Of a DNA stretch of 64,000 nucleotides, positions 1-9,292 are shown piece by piece; positions within the stretch are counted from its first letter, which is position 1; each line of letters begins with the position of its first letter. Source of the DNA: Microbacterium sp. (GTDB taxonomy: Bacteria > Actinomycetota > Actinomycetes > Actinomycetales > Microbacteriaceae); NCBI GenBank assembly GCA_017306415.1, contig JAFKIL010000007.1, positions 1 through 64,000 of the forward strand, read 5' to 3'. The notes beneath the pieces were generated by a model. It saw only the letters and a program-made list of their open reading frames with translations. It was not told the origin of the DNA and did not search any database. The translations under genes were made by a program, and so were the position numbers.

Positions 1-88
1 CGATCTGCTCGATCGTCACTCCGGGCTCGCGGTTTCTCGCGACGCGCACCACGTCGTCACGGAACTCGCTCGGGTAGGGCTTGGGCAC
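1..88 (-). CDS. Partial IS transposase, N-terminal fragment
   Basis: The minus strand reads from a GTG at 86-88 off the left window edge and encodes about 29 residues beginning VPKPYPSEFRDDVV, followed by RNREPGVTIEQI. This is the typical start of an IS3-type OrfA helix-turn-helix transposase subunit, which binds the element's ends. Only the amino end is visible, so the element may be complete or broken beyond the window. No terminal inverted repeat could be identified to its right. Its position next to sparse, unrelated small genes suggests the left end is an accessory segment. Confidence 0.7.
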   Translation of the reverse strand, partial: MPKPYPSEFRDDVVRVARNREPGVTIEQI

Positions 89-267
89 AGCAACATCCTT
101 CCAGGCCCACCCCTCGGGCAAGCCAGATCAGATGTCACCTACTCGTGCAGCAGTCCCTTCTGGTGCTTCGGGAGGGCATAGCTGGGTTATTCCCAAAGCC
201 AGCGACGATGGACGCGATAGATGCCCGCATTCCGGTCCCTTAGCGTTCGAAAGCCCTGCCGGCGGGC

Positions 268-549
268 TTACAGGATGACGCCAGTTCCGACTCGTCGGGC
301 ACCTTCGACGATCGAGAACGCGACACCTGGCTGTGACGGCGAATAGTCGATGTCGTAGAGCAGTTCTAGATCGACCACCCCGGATTCTCCAGGTTCGATT
401 GATCGCCCCTCGCCGACAACCTCGACCCCGAGCATCTCGCCGCCATCAACACGTACATGCGGTCGATAGCCACCACTGGTATCAATCCCGCGCTCGCGTC
501 CGCCCGCAACCGTCTCAAGCAGGGTGATTCGAGCGCGAACCGACAGCAC
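268..549 (-). CDS. Stand-alone EF-Tu domain III-like protein
   Basis: A 93-residue protein that looks like the third (C-terminal) beta-barrel domain of elongation factor Tu without the GTPase or domain II. Visible landmarks are RARITLL near the start, GGYRPHVRV near residue 27 (EF-Tu has NGYRPQF), a PGE segment near residue 53, then DLELL, and FSIVEGARRVGTGVI at the end (EF-Tu has FAIREGGRTVGAGVV). In EF-Tu this domain contacts tRNA and EF-Ts; what a free copy does is unknown. The GTG start is the only one available after an upstream stop and has no clear Shine-Dalgarno sequence, so a decayed or leaderless gene is possible. It lies in the accessory edge beside a transposase fragment. Confidence 0.6.
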   Translation of the reverse strand: MLSVRARITLLETVAGGRERGIDTSGGYRPHVRVDGGEMLGVEVVGEGRSIEPGESGVVDLELLYDIDYSPSQPGVAFSIVEGARRVGTGVIL

Positions 550-734
550 GCGCCGAGTTTACGTCGATGGCACGCACGTCGGTCCTCATTCGCGCTGGCC
601 GGCCGCCAACGTGACGATCCCATCGATCTGGCGACGATGTACAGAAGTCTCGCTGCGGCGGTCGCGGCCATATCTGCTCCATCCACTAAGTCGTCGGTGC
701 CATCCGATCCTCTGCGGTCCAGCCTCGGTCGTGC

Positions 735-1055
735 TCATACGTTGAAGACGTACCCAGCCTTGAGCAGTACCTCAGGGATTTGACGCTTCCCAAACCCCTC
801 GTTCATTGAGGCGGTCAGATCTCGGCCATCCTGCGACCACCGCAACCGAACGATCCCTGCGTCCTGGTAGAGCTCGTCGATGGCGTCTCGCGGAATCCAC
901 GTTTCGACGCCGAGCTGCCGGAAGAGAAGACCCTCACTGTATACAAGGACCGATCGCGGGAATGGCCAGGACACGTTGAACGGAATGTCTTTGGTGACTC
1001 CGACCACGAACGGGCGGAGGGTGGCCAGCGGCTCGGTAGCGGGCTTGTCAAGCAT
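735..1055 (-). CDS. Hypothetical protein, possibly PH-like fold
   Basis: A 106-residue protein of unknown family. It has a regular alternation of hydrophobic and charged residues (VLVYSEGLLF, TWIPRDAIDELY, IVRLRW), which suggests a small beta-rich fold such as a PH-like domain, and no signal peptide or membrane segment. The ATG at 1055 is preferred because GAAGGA lies about ten bases upstream; an ATG at 1082 would add nine residues but has no ribosome site. No neighbour points to a role. Codon-position bias supports a real gene, but the function is not recognised. Confidence 0.55.
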   Translation of the reverse strand: MLDKPATEPLATLRPFVVGVTKDIPFNVSWPFPRSVLVYSEGLLFRQLGVETWIPRDAIDELYQDAGIVRLRWSQDGRDLTASMNEGFGKRQIPEVLLKAGYVFNV

Positions 1056-1247
1056 CGAATGCGTGTCCTTCGGGGAATGCAAAGCGCATCGACTCCACTT
1101 GTCGCCGAACCCTGTCGGATAGCACGGGTGGTGCAGCGTTCAACGGCATCGTGATTGGCGAATCTACTACGACTTGCGGGTGCCGAAGGCGGGCGTCATA
1201 AGCCGGTCCTTGAGCGGGCCAAAGCGCAGGCCGTCTAGGCTCGCCGC

Positions 1248-1694
1248 ATGCCAAGATCCGATTACGTTGCAACGATCCGCGCGCGAATCGGAACTGATCT
1301 CCTCCTGCTTCCAGCGGTCACGGCGGTGATTCGTGATGCTGAGCGATTCCTGCTCGCTCGGCATTCTCACTCAGAGCTGTGGAGTCTGATCGGTGGTGCC
1401 GTCGAACCAGGAGAGGAGCCCTTCGACGCCGTCGTGCGGGAAGTTCTCGAGGAGACCGGAGCGCGAATTCGTGTCGACGGCATCGTCGGCGCCTACGGTG
1501 GCGCTCCCTTGATGGTCGAGTATCCGAACGGCGACCAGGTGGGTTATGTGACAACGGCATTCGAATGCCACCTCATGGATGATCCGCGTCCCGACCTCGA
1601 CGAGCTGCTCGAGCTCGGCTGGTTCGACCGGGATGCGGTCATCGAGCTCCCAAGGCACAGTTGGATCGACCGAGTCGTTGCGGACTGCCGATGA
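1248..1694 (+). CDS. Nudix hydrolase
   Basis: A 148-residue cytosolic pyrophosphohydrolase of the Nudix superfamily, which cleaves nucleoside diphosphates linked to another moiety. The full Nudix box G-x5-E-x7-REVLEETGA runs from about residue 50 to 72, with the metal-binding REVLEE helix intact. The N-terminal strand AVTAVIRD and the segment LWSLIGGAVEPGE are typical of MutT/ADP-ribose-type members. The substrate cannot be told from sequence. It is monocistronic, with no clear Shine-Dalgarno sequence before the ATG, and is the last gene of the accessory edge before the HtrA gene on the other strand. Confidence 0.85.
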   Translation: MPRSDYVATIRARIGTDLLLLPAVTAVIRDAERFLLARHSHSELWSLIGGAVEPGEEPFDAVVREVLEETGARIRVDGIVGAYGGAPLMVEYPNGDQVGYVTTAFECHLMDDPRPDLDELLELGWFDRDAVIELPRHSWIDRVVADCR

Positions 1695-1925
1695 GGGCCT
1701 CGCCTGAGCACGACAGAGTTGCTGCGTGCTCGATAGCCGGTCCCTCTTCGTGCGCCGATCAACAGGGCTACCCACTCGGGCGCGTCCGGGCCGCGCCGAT
1801 GTACGTATAGCCGAATCGGTGAGATGCCCGGCGACGGAGGCGTAACTGCAACACCCGAGACAGACGGCTGGCCGCGCCCGCCGCTCGACCAAACGAGCGG
1901 GACCTGCTTGCCCCACGTGACGGGT

Positions 1926-1945
1926 CGGCCGCCCTCAGGCGGCCG
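1926..1945 (-). terminator. Hairpin at the end of the HtrA gene
   Basis: A perfect 8-bp stem, CGGCCGCC with GGCGGCCG, closes a 4-base loop at 1934-1937. The loop contains the TGA stop codon of the HtrA gene. There is no T tract, so this would be a GC-rich actinobacterial-type terminator or an mRNA 3' stabiliser. Confidence 0.5.
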
Positions 1946-3272
1946 GCCCCGCGATGAGCGTCACGGCCGCCGAGTGCGTCGCACCCGTCGCATCCACCCA
2001 CGTCACCGTGACGCGGTCGCCCGGCTCGTGTGCCGCGATGGCCGAGGACAACGCGCTCGCATCCGTCACCGCCGTGCCGTCGATCGCGGTGATGGTGTCG
2101 CCGGCGACGAGGCCCGCGCTCGCGGCGGGGGTGCCGTCGTAGACCTCGCCGATGCTGACGCCGGCGGTCGTGCTCGTCTGCGACCGATACCCGCCGTACG
2201 TGCTCCCGCGGCCGGTGGTCTGGGCGATGCCGATGCCGAGGAACGCCGGGTATCCGAGCGTGACGTTGCCCGACTCGTCGCCGTTCTCCATCTGCTGCGC
2301 GAGCGTCAGGGCGGTCTCGATGGGGATCGCGAAGCCGGTGACATCCGCGCTACCGGAGGAGGCGGCCGTCGTCATGCCGATGACCTCGCCGTCGGCGTCG
2401 AGCAGCGCCCCGCCTGAGTCGCCCGAGACGACCTGCGCCCCGACCTGGATCATTCCGTCGAGCGTCTCGCTCGCGATCGACCCCTCGGCTGAGGTGGTGA
2501 CGGATGCGTCGAGCGCGGTGATGGCGCCATCCGCGGCCATCAGCACCCCGCCGCCCTCCGCGTTGCCGACCGCCGTCACGGCGTCGCCGACGCTCTCGGT
2601 GTCGTCCTGGTCGATCGCGACGGTGTCCAGGCCGCTGGCGCCCTGCAGCTTCAGGAGGGCGACGTCGTCCGTGGCATCCGTCCCGACCACCGTCGCGGTG
2701 TACGTCTGGCCGGTCGAGGCGATCGTGACCGAGATCTTCGTGGAGCCTTCCACGACGTGGTTGTTGGTGAGGACGTACCCGCTGCTGTCGATCACCATTC
2801 CGGTGCCGGCCGCCTGCGCGTCCTCGTAGCCGAGCTCTGTGTCGATCAGGACGATGCCCTTCGACTCGCTCGCCGATGCGGTGGTCGCCGCGGACTGCGT
2901 GCCCGTCGACGTGCCGCCGTACGTCCCGCCGGAGCCGGAGCCGGACCATCCACCGCCGTAGTACGAGCCGCCGCCGTACGTGCCGTGACCGTTCGTCTCG
3001 GCGGGGACGGTGACAACGCGGGAGGATGCCGCGACCGTCGTCGTCGCGGCCAGCGCCACTGGTACGCCGACGGCGAGGGTGCCCGCCGCGGCGAGGCACG
3101 CCGCGAACCCGACCACGCGCGCCGGCCGCCGGTACCAGGGCCGCTTCGCGACCGGCGGGGATGCCAGGGCCGACGCGGGCGCGGCCGACGACGCGGACGC
3201 GGCGGACGACGCGGCGGACGGCGCGGCGGGGACCGCGGGAACGGACGGTTCGGGCTGCTCGGGGATGCTCAT
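1935..3272 (-). CDS. HtrA/DegP-type serine protease with PDZ domain
   Basis: A 445-residue membrane-anchored envelope protease. After a low-complexity Ala/Pro/Ser cytoplasmic tail, a single membrane segment lies at about 53-77, followed by a Gly/Ser/Tyr-rich linker (90-135). The trypsin-like domain carries the triad H172 (TNNHVVEG), D203 (TDDVALLK) and S286 (SGDSGGAL). A PDZ domain follows at about 345-440 (TPAASAGLVAGDTITAIDG). The ATG at 3272 is chosen over an upstream ATG at 3308 because it gives the usual short MSIPEQPEP start and has AGGAAAGCGAGG before it. Such proteases degrade or sense misfolded exported proteins. The gene stands alone; the downstream two-component system is also on the minus strand but 194 bases upstream of its start. 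Confidence 0.9.
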   Translation of the reverse strand: MSIPEQPEPSVPAVPAAPSAASSAASASSAAPASALASPPVAKRPWYRRPARVVGFAACLAAAGTLAVGVPVALAATTTVAASSRVVTVPAETNGHGTYGGGSYYGGGWSGSGSGGTYGGTSTGTQSAATTASASESKGIVLIDTELGYEDAQAAGTGMVIDSSGYVLTNNHVVEGSTKISVTIASTGQTYTATVVGTDATDDVALLKLQGASGLDTVAIDQDDTESVGDAVTAVGNAEGGGVLMAADGAITALDASVTTSAEGSIASETLDGMIQVGAQVVSGDSGGALLDADGEVIGMTTAASSGSADVTGFAIPIETALTLAQQMENGDESGNVTLGYPAFLGIGIAQTTGRGSTYGGYRSQTSTTAGVSIGEVYDGTPAASAGLVAGDTITAIDGTAVTDASALSSAIAAHEPGDRVTVTWVDATGATHSAAVTLIAGPAA

Positions 3273-3466
3273 GATGGGCCTCGCTTTCCTCACGACCGAT
3301 CCCAGCAAGGCAGTTCAAGCGAGCCCGATCCGAGGGCTGTGGATCACCTATGCGTCCCGGGCGGGGGCCGGACGGGCGGCGTCGCGGCCGGCGGCCGTCC
3401 AGCGGCGGGGGCGCGGCAGGAGAGGCGGGCGCCGGGCCCGGTGGCTGAGTACCGGCGCGGCCCGCT

Positions 3467-4611
3467 CTACGCGACGGCGAGCCGTGGCAGGACCACGTCG
3501 AACCGGCATCCGCCGTCGACGTTGCGCGCGACGACGTCGCCGTCGTGGGCCTCCACGATGCCGTGCACGATCGCCAGCCCCAGCCCGGCCCCGCTGGAGC
3601 GCCCCCAGAGCTGCTCGGGTGTGCGGGACACCGTCGCCCTCCACCCGGCGCGGAAGATCTGGGGGAGGTCGGACTCGGGGATGCCGCCGCCTGCGTCGAC
3701 GACGCTGAGCACGGCGTTCCCGTCGGCGTCGCTCTCGGTCGTCACCGAGATCTGGCTGCCCGCCGGCGAGTGCTGGATGGCGTTGACGAGCAGGTTGCCG
3801 ACGACGCGCGAGAGCTCCCGCGCATCGCCGTGGACCATGAGATCCGGGCGGGGCGACTCGCGGATGACGATCCCGCGCGCATCGGCGACCGAGCGCAGCT
3901 CCGACACCGCGTCGCTCACCAGGTCGTACAGCGACACCGTCTCCATCGTCAGCACCAGACGACCCGACTGGATCTTCGACAGCTCGAACAGGTCGTCGAC
4001 GAGGTCGGAGAGGTGGTCGATCTGCGACCTCATCTGACGGTGGAAGCGCTGCGGGTCGCTCGCCATGCCGTCCTCGAGCGCCTCGGCCATCGCGCGGAGG
4101 CCCGCGAGCGGAGTGCGCAGGTCGTGCGAGATCCACGCGACGAGCTCCCGGCGCGACTCTTCGAGCGCGTCCACCTTCTCGCGCGCTTCGTGCAGGCGGC
4201 GACTGGTCAGAGCCAGCTCGGCCTCCACGGCCGCGAGCTCCGAGCGGTCGCGGTCGCCCTGCGCCGCCGTCACCGGCGTGCCGTCGCCGAGGTCGGCGGC
4301 GAGTCGCTGCAGTCGGCGGCTCTGCCGGGTGACCGTGCGTCCGAGAACGAGTGCGGATCCCAGCGAGACGACCGTGGCGGTCCCGGCGATCCAGATCCCG
4401 ACGAGCAGATCGTGGCCGGAGAGGAACATGGCCTGCGCGACAGCGACCATGCCGGATGCCATGGAGACGCTGGCGGTGAGGACCACGATGCACAGCCGGA
4501 CGAGCATGGGGCTCCGGCGGGCGGCGTGCAGCAGCACGAGTCCGGCGGCGCCCACCACGATCGCGCAGGCGAGCGCGATCCCGACGATCGCGACGAGGTC
4601 GGGGAGCGGGA

Positions 4612-4615
<4 letters not shown>
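3467..4615 (-). CDS. Sensor histidine kinase
   Basis: A 382-residue membrane sensor kinase and partner of the overlapping response regulator. Three hydrophobic segments occupy about residues 7-92, with little extracytoplasmic sequence, so it may sense a membrane signal. A coiled-coil linker (125-158) leads to the H box WISHDLRTPL with phospho-acceptor H164, then an N box (VVGNLLVNAIQHS), a G1 box (VDAGGGIP) and a G2 box (GAGLGLAIVHG). The ATG overlaps the regulator's stop as ATGA, so the two are translated together. The signal is unknown. The pair sits divergent to the glycosyltransferase cluster and may control it. Confidence 0.92.
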
Positions 4616-5355
<740 letters not shown>

Positions 5356-5403
5356 GCGCCCAGGATAGATCCGCGCCGCGCACGGCGGAGGGCGCCCGTG
5401 CAC

Positions 5404-5421
5404 GCTGTCCCCGGTTCGTAA
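5404..5421 (+). promoter_or_regulatory. 18-nt conserved motif, copy 1
   Basis: The sequence GCTGTCCCCGGTTCGTAA lies 46 bases before the glycosyltransferase start. The reverse strand at 9211-9228 carries the same sequence with one change, also exactly 46 bases before its gene. The location between divergent promoters next to a response regulator suggests a regulator binding site or a specific sigma-factor promoter element. Confidence 0.6.
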
Positions 5422-5467
5422 TGCGCCGCCCCGCGTGCCCCGGCGGTCGCCGCCTTAGCGTCGGAGC

Positions 5468-6127
5468 ATGTCCGTCGATGTCGTGCTGCCTTGCCTGAAC
5501 GAGGCCGGCGCCCTGCCCGCCGTGCTGCGCGGCCTCCCACCCGGGGTCCGGGCGATCGTCGTCGACAACGGCTCGACCGACGGCTCTGCGGAGATCGCCG
5601 CCGCGCACGGCGCCCTCGTGGTGACCGAGTCGCGCCGAGGCTTCGGCGCCGCCGCGCACCGCGGGCTGCTCGCCGCGACCGCGGATGTCGTCGCCTTCTG
5701 CGACGCCGACGGCTCGTTCGATCTCGGCGAGCTGCCCCGCGTGTACGCGCCCGTGGCAGACGGACGGGCAGACCTCGTCCTCGGCCGGCGACGCCCGCAG
5801 TCGTGGGGGTCCTGGCCGCTGCACGCCCGGCTGGCCAACGCGGCGCTCGCCTGGCGCCTGCGTCGCCGCACCGGCGTCGCACTGCACGATCTCGGGCCGA
5901 TGCGCGCCGGCCGGCGCGAGCAGCTCCTCGCGCTCGGAATGACCGACCGGCGCAGCGGGTATCCGCTCGAGATGGTCGTTCGCGGTGCGCGCGCGGGCTT
6001 TCGCATCGCCGAGACCGATGTCACCTACCGTCCCCGCGTGGGGCGCTCGAAGGTCACGGGGACGGTGCGCGGAACGGCCCGCGCGATCGTCGACATGGCG
6101 CGCGTGCTGGCGGAGGTGCGGGCGTGA
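5468..6127 (+). CDS. Family 2 glycosyltransferase
   Basis: A 219-residue GT-A-fold transferase of the dolichyl-phosphate-mannose-synthase type, which moves a sugar from a nucleotide donor to a lipid-phosphate or similar acceptor. Landmarks are VVLPCLNEAGALP at the start, VVDNGSTDGS at 31-40, and the metal-binding CDADGS with D79 and D81. It has no membrane segments, so it is the short soluble form. It is the first gene of a three-gene operon with overlapping starts (GTGA, then ATGA) and lies divergent to the two-component system. The substrate is not known. Confidence 0.88.
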   Translation: MSVDVVLPCLNEAGALPAVLRGLPPGVRAIVVDNGSTDGSAEIAAAHGALVVTESRRGFGAAAHRGLLAATADVVAFCDADGSFDLGELPRVYAPVADGRADLVLGRRRPQSWGSWPLHARLANAALAWRLRRRTGVALHDLGPMRAGRREQLLALGMTDRRSGYPLEMVVRGARAGFRIAETDVTYRPRVGRSKVTGTVRGTARAIVDMARVLAEVRA

Positions 6128-6780
6128 CGGCGGTGCTCGTGATGGCCAAGGAGTGCGTCCCCGGCCGGGTCAAGACCCGGCTGACCCCGCCCTGGACCCC
6201 CGCGGAGGCGGCCGCGATCGCGGCGGCGAGCCTCCGCGACACGCTCGCGTTCGTCGGCCGGCTGCCCGTCGACCGCCGCATCCTCGTGTTCGACGGCACT
6301 CCGCCGCCGGGCATCGACGGGTTCGAGGTGGCCGCGCAGTCGTCCGGCGGTCTGGACGGGCGGATCGCAACAGCCCTCGATGGATGCCGCGAACCGGCGC
6401 TGCTGCTCGGGATGGACACGCCGCAGCTGCGACCGGATGACGTCGCCGCGCCCCTCGCGGCGTGGCGCTCGGGTCGGGCCGGCGCCGACGCATGGATCGG
6501 GCCCGCTGCGGACGGGGGGTTCTGGGCGCTCGCGCTCACGCATCCGTCCGGCGATCTGGTCCGCGGCGTCCCCATGTCCCGCGCAGACACGGGGGTCCGT
6601 CAGCGCGCACGATTGGTCGACGCCGGGATGGTCGTGGAGGATCTCCCGACGCGCACCGACCTGGATGACGCGGCGAGTCTCGCCGAGGTGCTGATCGCGT
6701 GCCCGCCGACGAGCGCGCTGCGCCGGCTGCTGCAGCCCGCGCCGGCGCACCGCGACGCGGAGGGAGCGGCCGGCCGATGA
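6124..6780 (+). CDS. DUF2064 / TIGR04282-type glycosyltransferase
   Basis: A 218-residue protein of the DUF2064 family, a GT-A-like nucleotidyl/glycosyl transferase related to CofC and MobA. Landmarks are MAKECVPGRVKTRL at the start, LLGMDTPQLRPDDV near residue 95 and IGPAADGGFWALAL near 122. The GTG start overlaps the GT2 stop by four bases, so the two are translationally coupled. GT2 and DUF2064 genes side by side are a recurring arrangement in Actinobacteria. The acceptor is unknown. The C-terminal 30 residues are Ala/Arg-rich and look unstructured. Confidence 0.85.
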   Translation: MTAVLVMAKECVPGRVKTRLTPPWTPAEAAAIAAASLRDTLAFVGRLPVDRRILVFDGTPPPGIDGFEVAAQSSGGLDGRIATALDGCREPALLLGMDTPQLRPDDVAAPLAAWRSGRAGADAWIGPAADGGFWALALTHPSGDLVRGVPMSRADTGVRQRARLVDAGMVVEDLPTRTDLDDAASLAEVLIACPPTSALRRLLQPAPAHRDAEGAAGR

Positions 6781-7523
6781 CGGGACTGATCCTCGGCCCG
6801 CGCGCCGTGTCGGCTCCGGTTCCGGCTGCGACGCCCGAGCCCGCAGCGCGGGTCGAGGAGGAGCGCACGGCCGACGCGTTCGGCGCCGGCGCCGCGGAGC
6901 CCTACGAGCGTGCGCTGCGCGGAGCGTCGACCCGGCTCGTGCTGCGGGATGCCGGTCGGCCGCGGCGTCGCGCACATCTCGACGTGGCGCGGTATCTCAC
7001 CGCTCCGACCGCGCGCGAGCGCCTGCTCGTGCTCGAGGGCGACGGTCCGGTGCTGGACGTCGGGTGCGGCCCGGGCCGCATGGTGCAGGCGGCGCTCCTC
7101 GCCGGCCGGCCGGCGCTCGGCATCGATCTGTCCGAGACATCCATCGCCCTCGCCCGCGCACGACGCCTGCCCGTCGCCCGCCTGTCGGTCTTCGAACCCG
7201 TGCCCGATGAGGGCGAGTGGGGGACGGTGCTGCTCATGGACGGCAACATCGGCATCGGCGGCGACCCGGCCCGACTGCTCGTCCGGTGCGCGGAGATCGT
7301 CCGTCCCGGCGGTCACGTGGTCATCGAGACGCACCGCCGCGCGCGGCGCGATCGCCGGTTCGCCGCCGAGCTCGTCGGCGACGATCTCATCGCGAGTCTG
7401 CCGTTCCCCTGGGCGGAGGTCGGCGCGACCGGGCTGCGTCGCCACGCCTCGGGCGCCGGGCTCGTGCCCGTGACGCGGCGGCGGCTCGGTCGGCGCCGCG
7501 TCGAGATCTACCGCCGCGGCTGA
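6777..7523 (+). CDS. Class I SAM-dependent methyltransferase
   Basis: A 248-residue cytosolic methyltransferase. Motif I, PVLDVGCGPGRMV, is at about 91-103, followed by an acidic loop (GIDLSETSI) and a motif IV-like LLMDGNIGIGGDP. The N-terminal 80 residues are poorly conserved-looking. It ends the GT2 operon with an ATGA overlap and runs 16 bases into the convergent membrane-protein gene. Its place suggests that it methylates the product or an intermediate of the two glycosyltransferases, but nothing in the sequence identifies the substrate. Confidence 0.85.
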   Translation: MTGLILGPRAVSAPVPAATPEPAARVEEERTADAFGAGAAEPYERALRGASTRLVLRDAGRPRRRAHLDVARYLTAPTARERLLVLEGDGPVLDVGCGPGRMVQAALLAGRPALGIDLSETSIALARARRLPVARLSVFEPVPDEGEWGTVLLMDGNIGIGGDPARLLVRCAEIVRPGGHVVIETHRRARRDRRFAAELVGDDLIASLPFPWAEVGATGLRRHASGAGLVPVTRRRLGRRRVEIYRRG

Positions 7524-7963
7524 GCGTCGCCGGAGTCGGTGCGGGCGGCGCGGGCTCCCCGCAGGACGACGCGGACGACGACGAGCACGGCGACCGCGAC
7601 GAAGGTCAGCACCAGGAGGAGGCGGCCGGCGTAGTCGCCCTGGAGGATCGTCGGGTTCGGGCTGCCGCGGTGCTGGGCCCACAGCTCGGGCAGCACGAAG
7701 AGCGTGACCGTCCCCGCCACCGCGAAGCCGACCTCGATCGCCGCGACCGCGAGCGGAGGCCAGGTGGTGCCCCTCCGCCGCAGTCCCGCCCGGGCGAGGG
7801 CGAGCAGTGGCACGAGGACCCCGTCGTGCACGATCACCGCGCCCGCGAGCCACACACCGAGCCACACGAGCCGGGCGGGCGTCAGCGACGTCACGGCGAA
7901 GAACCCGCCGATCGCCACCAGCGCCGCCCCGGCGGCGATGAGTACCCTTCGCGCCGCGTTCAT
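7508..7963 (-). CDS. Small integral membrane protein of the molybdopterin arm
   Basis: A 151-residue protein with about four membrane segments (roughly 7-25, 30-52, 68-88, 112-135), a charged C-terminal tail and no recognised catalytic motif. Its ATG overlaps the stop of the molybdopterin protein gene as ATGA. It is therefore the third gene of the cytochrome b – molybdopterin protein – membrane protein operon and probably part of, or an accessory to, that membrane redox unit. The function is not recognised. Its 3' end overlaps the convergent methyltransferase gene. Confidence 0.75.
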   Translation of the reverse strand: MNAARRVLIAAGAALVAIGGFFAVTSLTPARLVWLGVWLAGAVIVHDGVLVPLLALARAGLRRRGTTWPPLAVAAIEVGFAVAGTVTLFVLPELWAQHRGSPNPTILQGDYAGRLLLVLTFVAVAVLVVVRVVLRGARAARTDSGDAQPRR

Positions 7964-8574
7964 GCCTCGACCCGGATCCGGGTCAGCCATTTCGTCTGCA
8001 GCACCCCGGGGCGACCCGGCGCGATGATCCGGGCCGGATAGCCGTGGTCGAGGTCCAGCGTCTCGCCGTTCAGGCGCAAGGCCACGAGGGTGAGCGGATC
8101 CCGGGCGTACTCCGCCGGCATCGTGGTCGCCCGGTACGGACCGTGGGTCTGCATGCTCTCCAGCCGGATCGTGCGATCCGCCGGCACGCCCACACGGTCG
8201 AGGAGGTCGCGCAGGCGCACCCCCTCCCAGTCGGCGCTCGTGCTCCACCCCTCGACGCACGCGATCGGCAGACGGGCCGCGGCCTGCGGCATCCGGTCGA
8301 GGTCCGCCCGCGACAGGCGGAGGGTCCCTGCCGGCCCGCTCACGTCGAGCGTCCATCCGTTGCGTGCCGCGTCGTCGGTCACGCCCGCCTGCCGTGCGGT
8401 GCGGTTGACCGGCAGCGCCTGGGGCCCCGCGCCCTTCGTCCGCGGCGCGAAGAGGTTCAACGGGGCGAGCGCGTCGAACGACTGCCCGGCGGTGAGGGCG
8501 ACGAGGGCCGCCGCGGACGCGCCGATCCCCACCAGGAATCCGCGCCGGCCCAGGTCCGGTCCCCGCCGCGCCAT
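7960..8574 (-). CDS. Tat-exported molybdopterin-dependent oxidoreductase (MsrP/YedY-like)
   Basis: A 204-residue protein of the sulfite-oxidase fold. The start has a twin-arginine signal, LGRRGFLVG, followed by a hydrophobic stretch, so it should be exported folded. C106 in PIACVEGWS is the expected thiolate ligand of molybdenum. Later blocks such as LDHGYPARIIAPGRPGVLQTKW match the cofactor-binding end of this family. It lacks the C-terminal dimerisation domain of sulfite oxidases. It is translated with a cytochrome b (TGATG overlap) and a small membrane protein, so electrons probably pass between the outside protein and the quinone pool. The substrate is unknown. Confidence 0.85.
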   Translation of the reverse strand: MARRGPDLGRRGFLVGIGASAAALVALTAGQSFDALAPLNLFAPRTKGAGPQALPVNRTARQAGVTDDAARNGWTLDVSGPAGTLRLSRADLDRMPQAAARLPIACVEGWSTSADWEGVRLRDLLDRVGVPADRTIRLESMQTHGPYRATTMPAEYARDPLTLVALRLNGETLDLDHGYPARIIAPGRPGVLQTKWLTRIRVEA

Positions 8575-9164
8575 CACGCGTCCCCGTCCTCGGCGGAGTC
8601 CTCGGGCGCCGCCTCCCCGCCCCGACGCCAGTGGCGCACGATGAGCGGCAGCTTGACGCCGATGTGGACCGCCATCGCGCCGACGAGCAGCCACGACACC
8701 GCGAAGTGCGTCGCCGTGAACGAGAACGGCCACGGGTACCACTGGAACGTGTTCAGCGCGCCCATCACGACCTGGAGGAGCGCGGTCGCCACGAGCAGCG
8801 CGATCGACGCCCGTTCGAAGACCTGGGCGACCGAGCGCACCGGAGGCCAGTCGAACAGGCGCGGGTAGACGACCCACAGCTTGCCCAGCAGCACGGGGAT
8901 CAGCGCGGTCCCGGTGGCGACGTGGGCACCCTGCGTCCACTGGTACAGCTCGACGGGCCGCGTCGGCAGCGGCAGCCACGAGATCGGATGCTGCAGCAGG
9001 TGGCTGTAGATCCCGGTCGCGAAGCAGATCAGGATGCCGGCGCCGAGCACGCGCCCGAGGATGACCGCCGTGCGCGGCGTGCGCTCAGGAGCGTCCAGCG
9101 CCCGACGCACGGCGGCGAAGCGCGGCTCGATCGCGTCGCTCAGCCGGTTCACCATGCCGCTCAT
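8574..9164 (-). CDS. Cytochrome b/b561-type membrane subunit
   Basis: A 196-residue integral membrane protein with four membrane segments at about 33-55, 76-98, 115-135 and 150-172. Histidines suited to bind haem lie in or near them (IYSHLLQHP, WTQGAHVATG, TATHFAVSW, AVHIGVKLP). It is the first gene of the three-gene operon and its stop shares a base with the next start. It probably carries electrons to or from the exported molybdopterin protein. It starts 46 bases after the second copy of the 18-nt motif and is divergent to the MTA-phosphorylase-like gene. Confidence 0.85.
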   Translation of the reverse strand: MSGMVNRLSDAIEPRFAAVRRALDAPERTPRTAVILGRVLGAGILICFATGIYSHLLQHPISWLPLPTRPVELYQWTQGAHVATGTALIPVLLGKLWVVYPRLFDWPPVRSVAQVFERASIALLVATALLQVVMGALNTFQWYPWPFSFTATHFAVSWLLVGAMAVHIGVKLPLIVRHWRRGGEAAPEDSAEDGDA

Positions 9165-9210
9165 GTCGTCAGTGTGTGCGATGAGCGGCCGTGGGCGCCG
9201 GGTCGCCGGG

Positions 9211-9228
9211 TTACGAACCGGAGACAGC
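9211..9228 (-). promoter_or_regulatory. 18-nt conserved motif, copy 2
   Basis: Read on the minus strand this is GCTGTCTCCGGTTCGTAA, identical to the copy at 5404-5421 except for one base and also 46 bases before the downstream start (9164). It lies between the divergent cytochrome and phosphorylase genes and may serve both. Confidence 0.6.
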
Positions 9229-9292
9229 GGACGTCACCGAACGGTAAGACCTGTGCCGCGGATCCGTGCGCGCAGGGTGCCACCGTGGAGGC

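Noticed and set aside
1-1934. Intact phage or defence island at the left edge
   Set aside because: Only a transposase fragment and three small genes are visible; no integrase, att site or recognised defence gene supports it.
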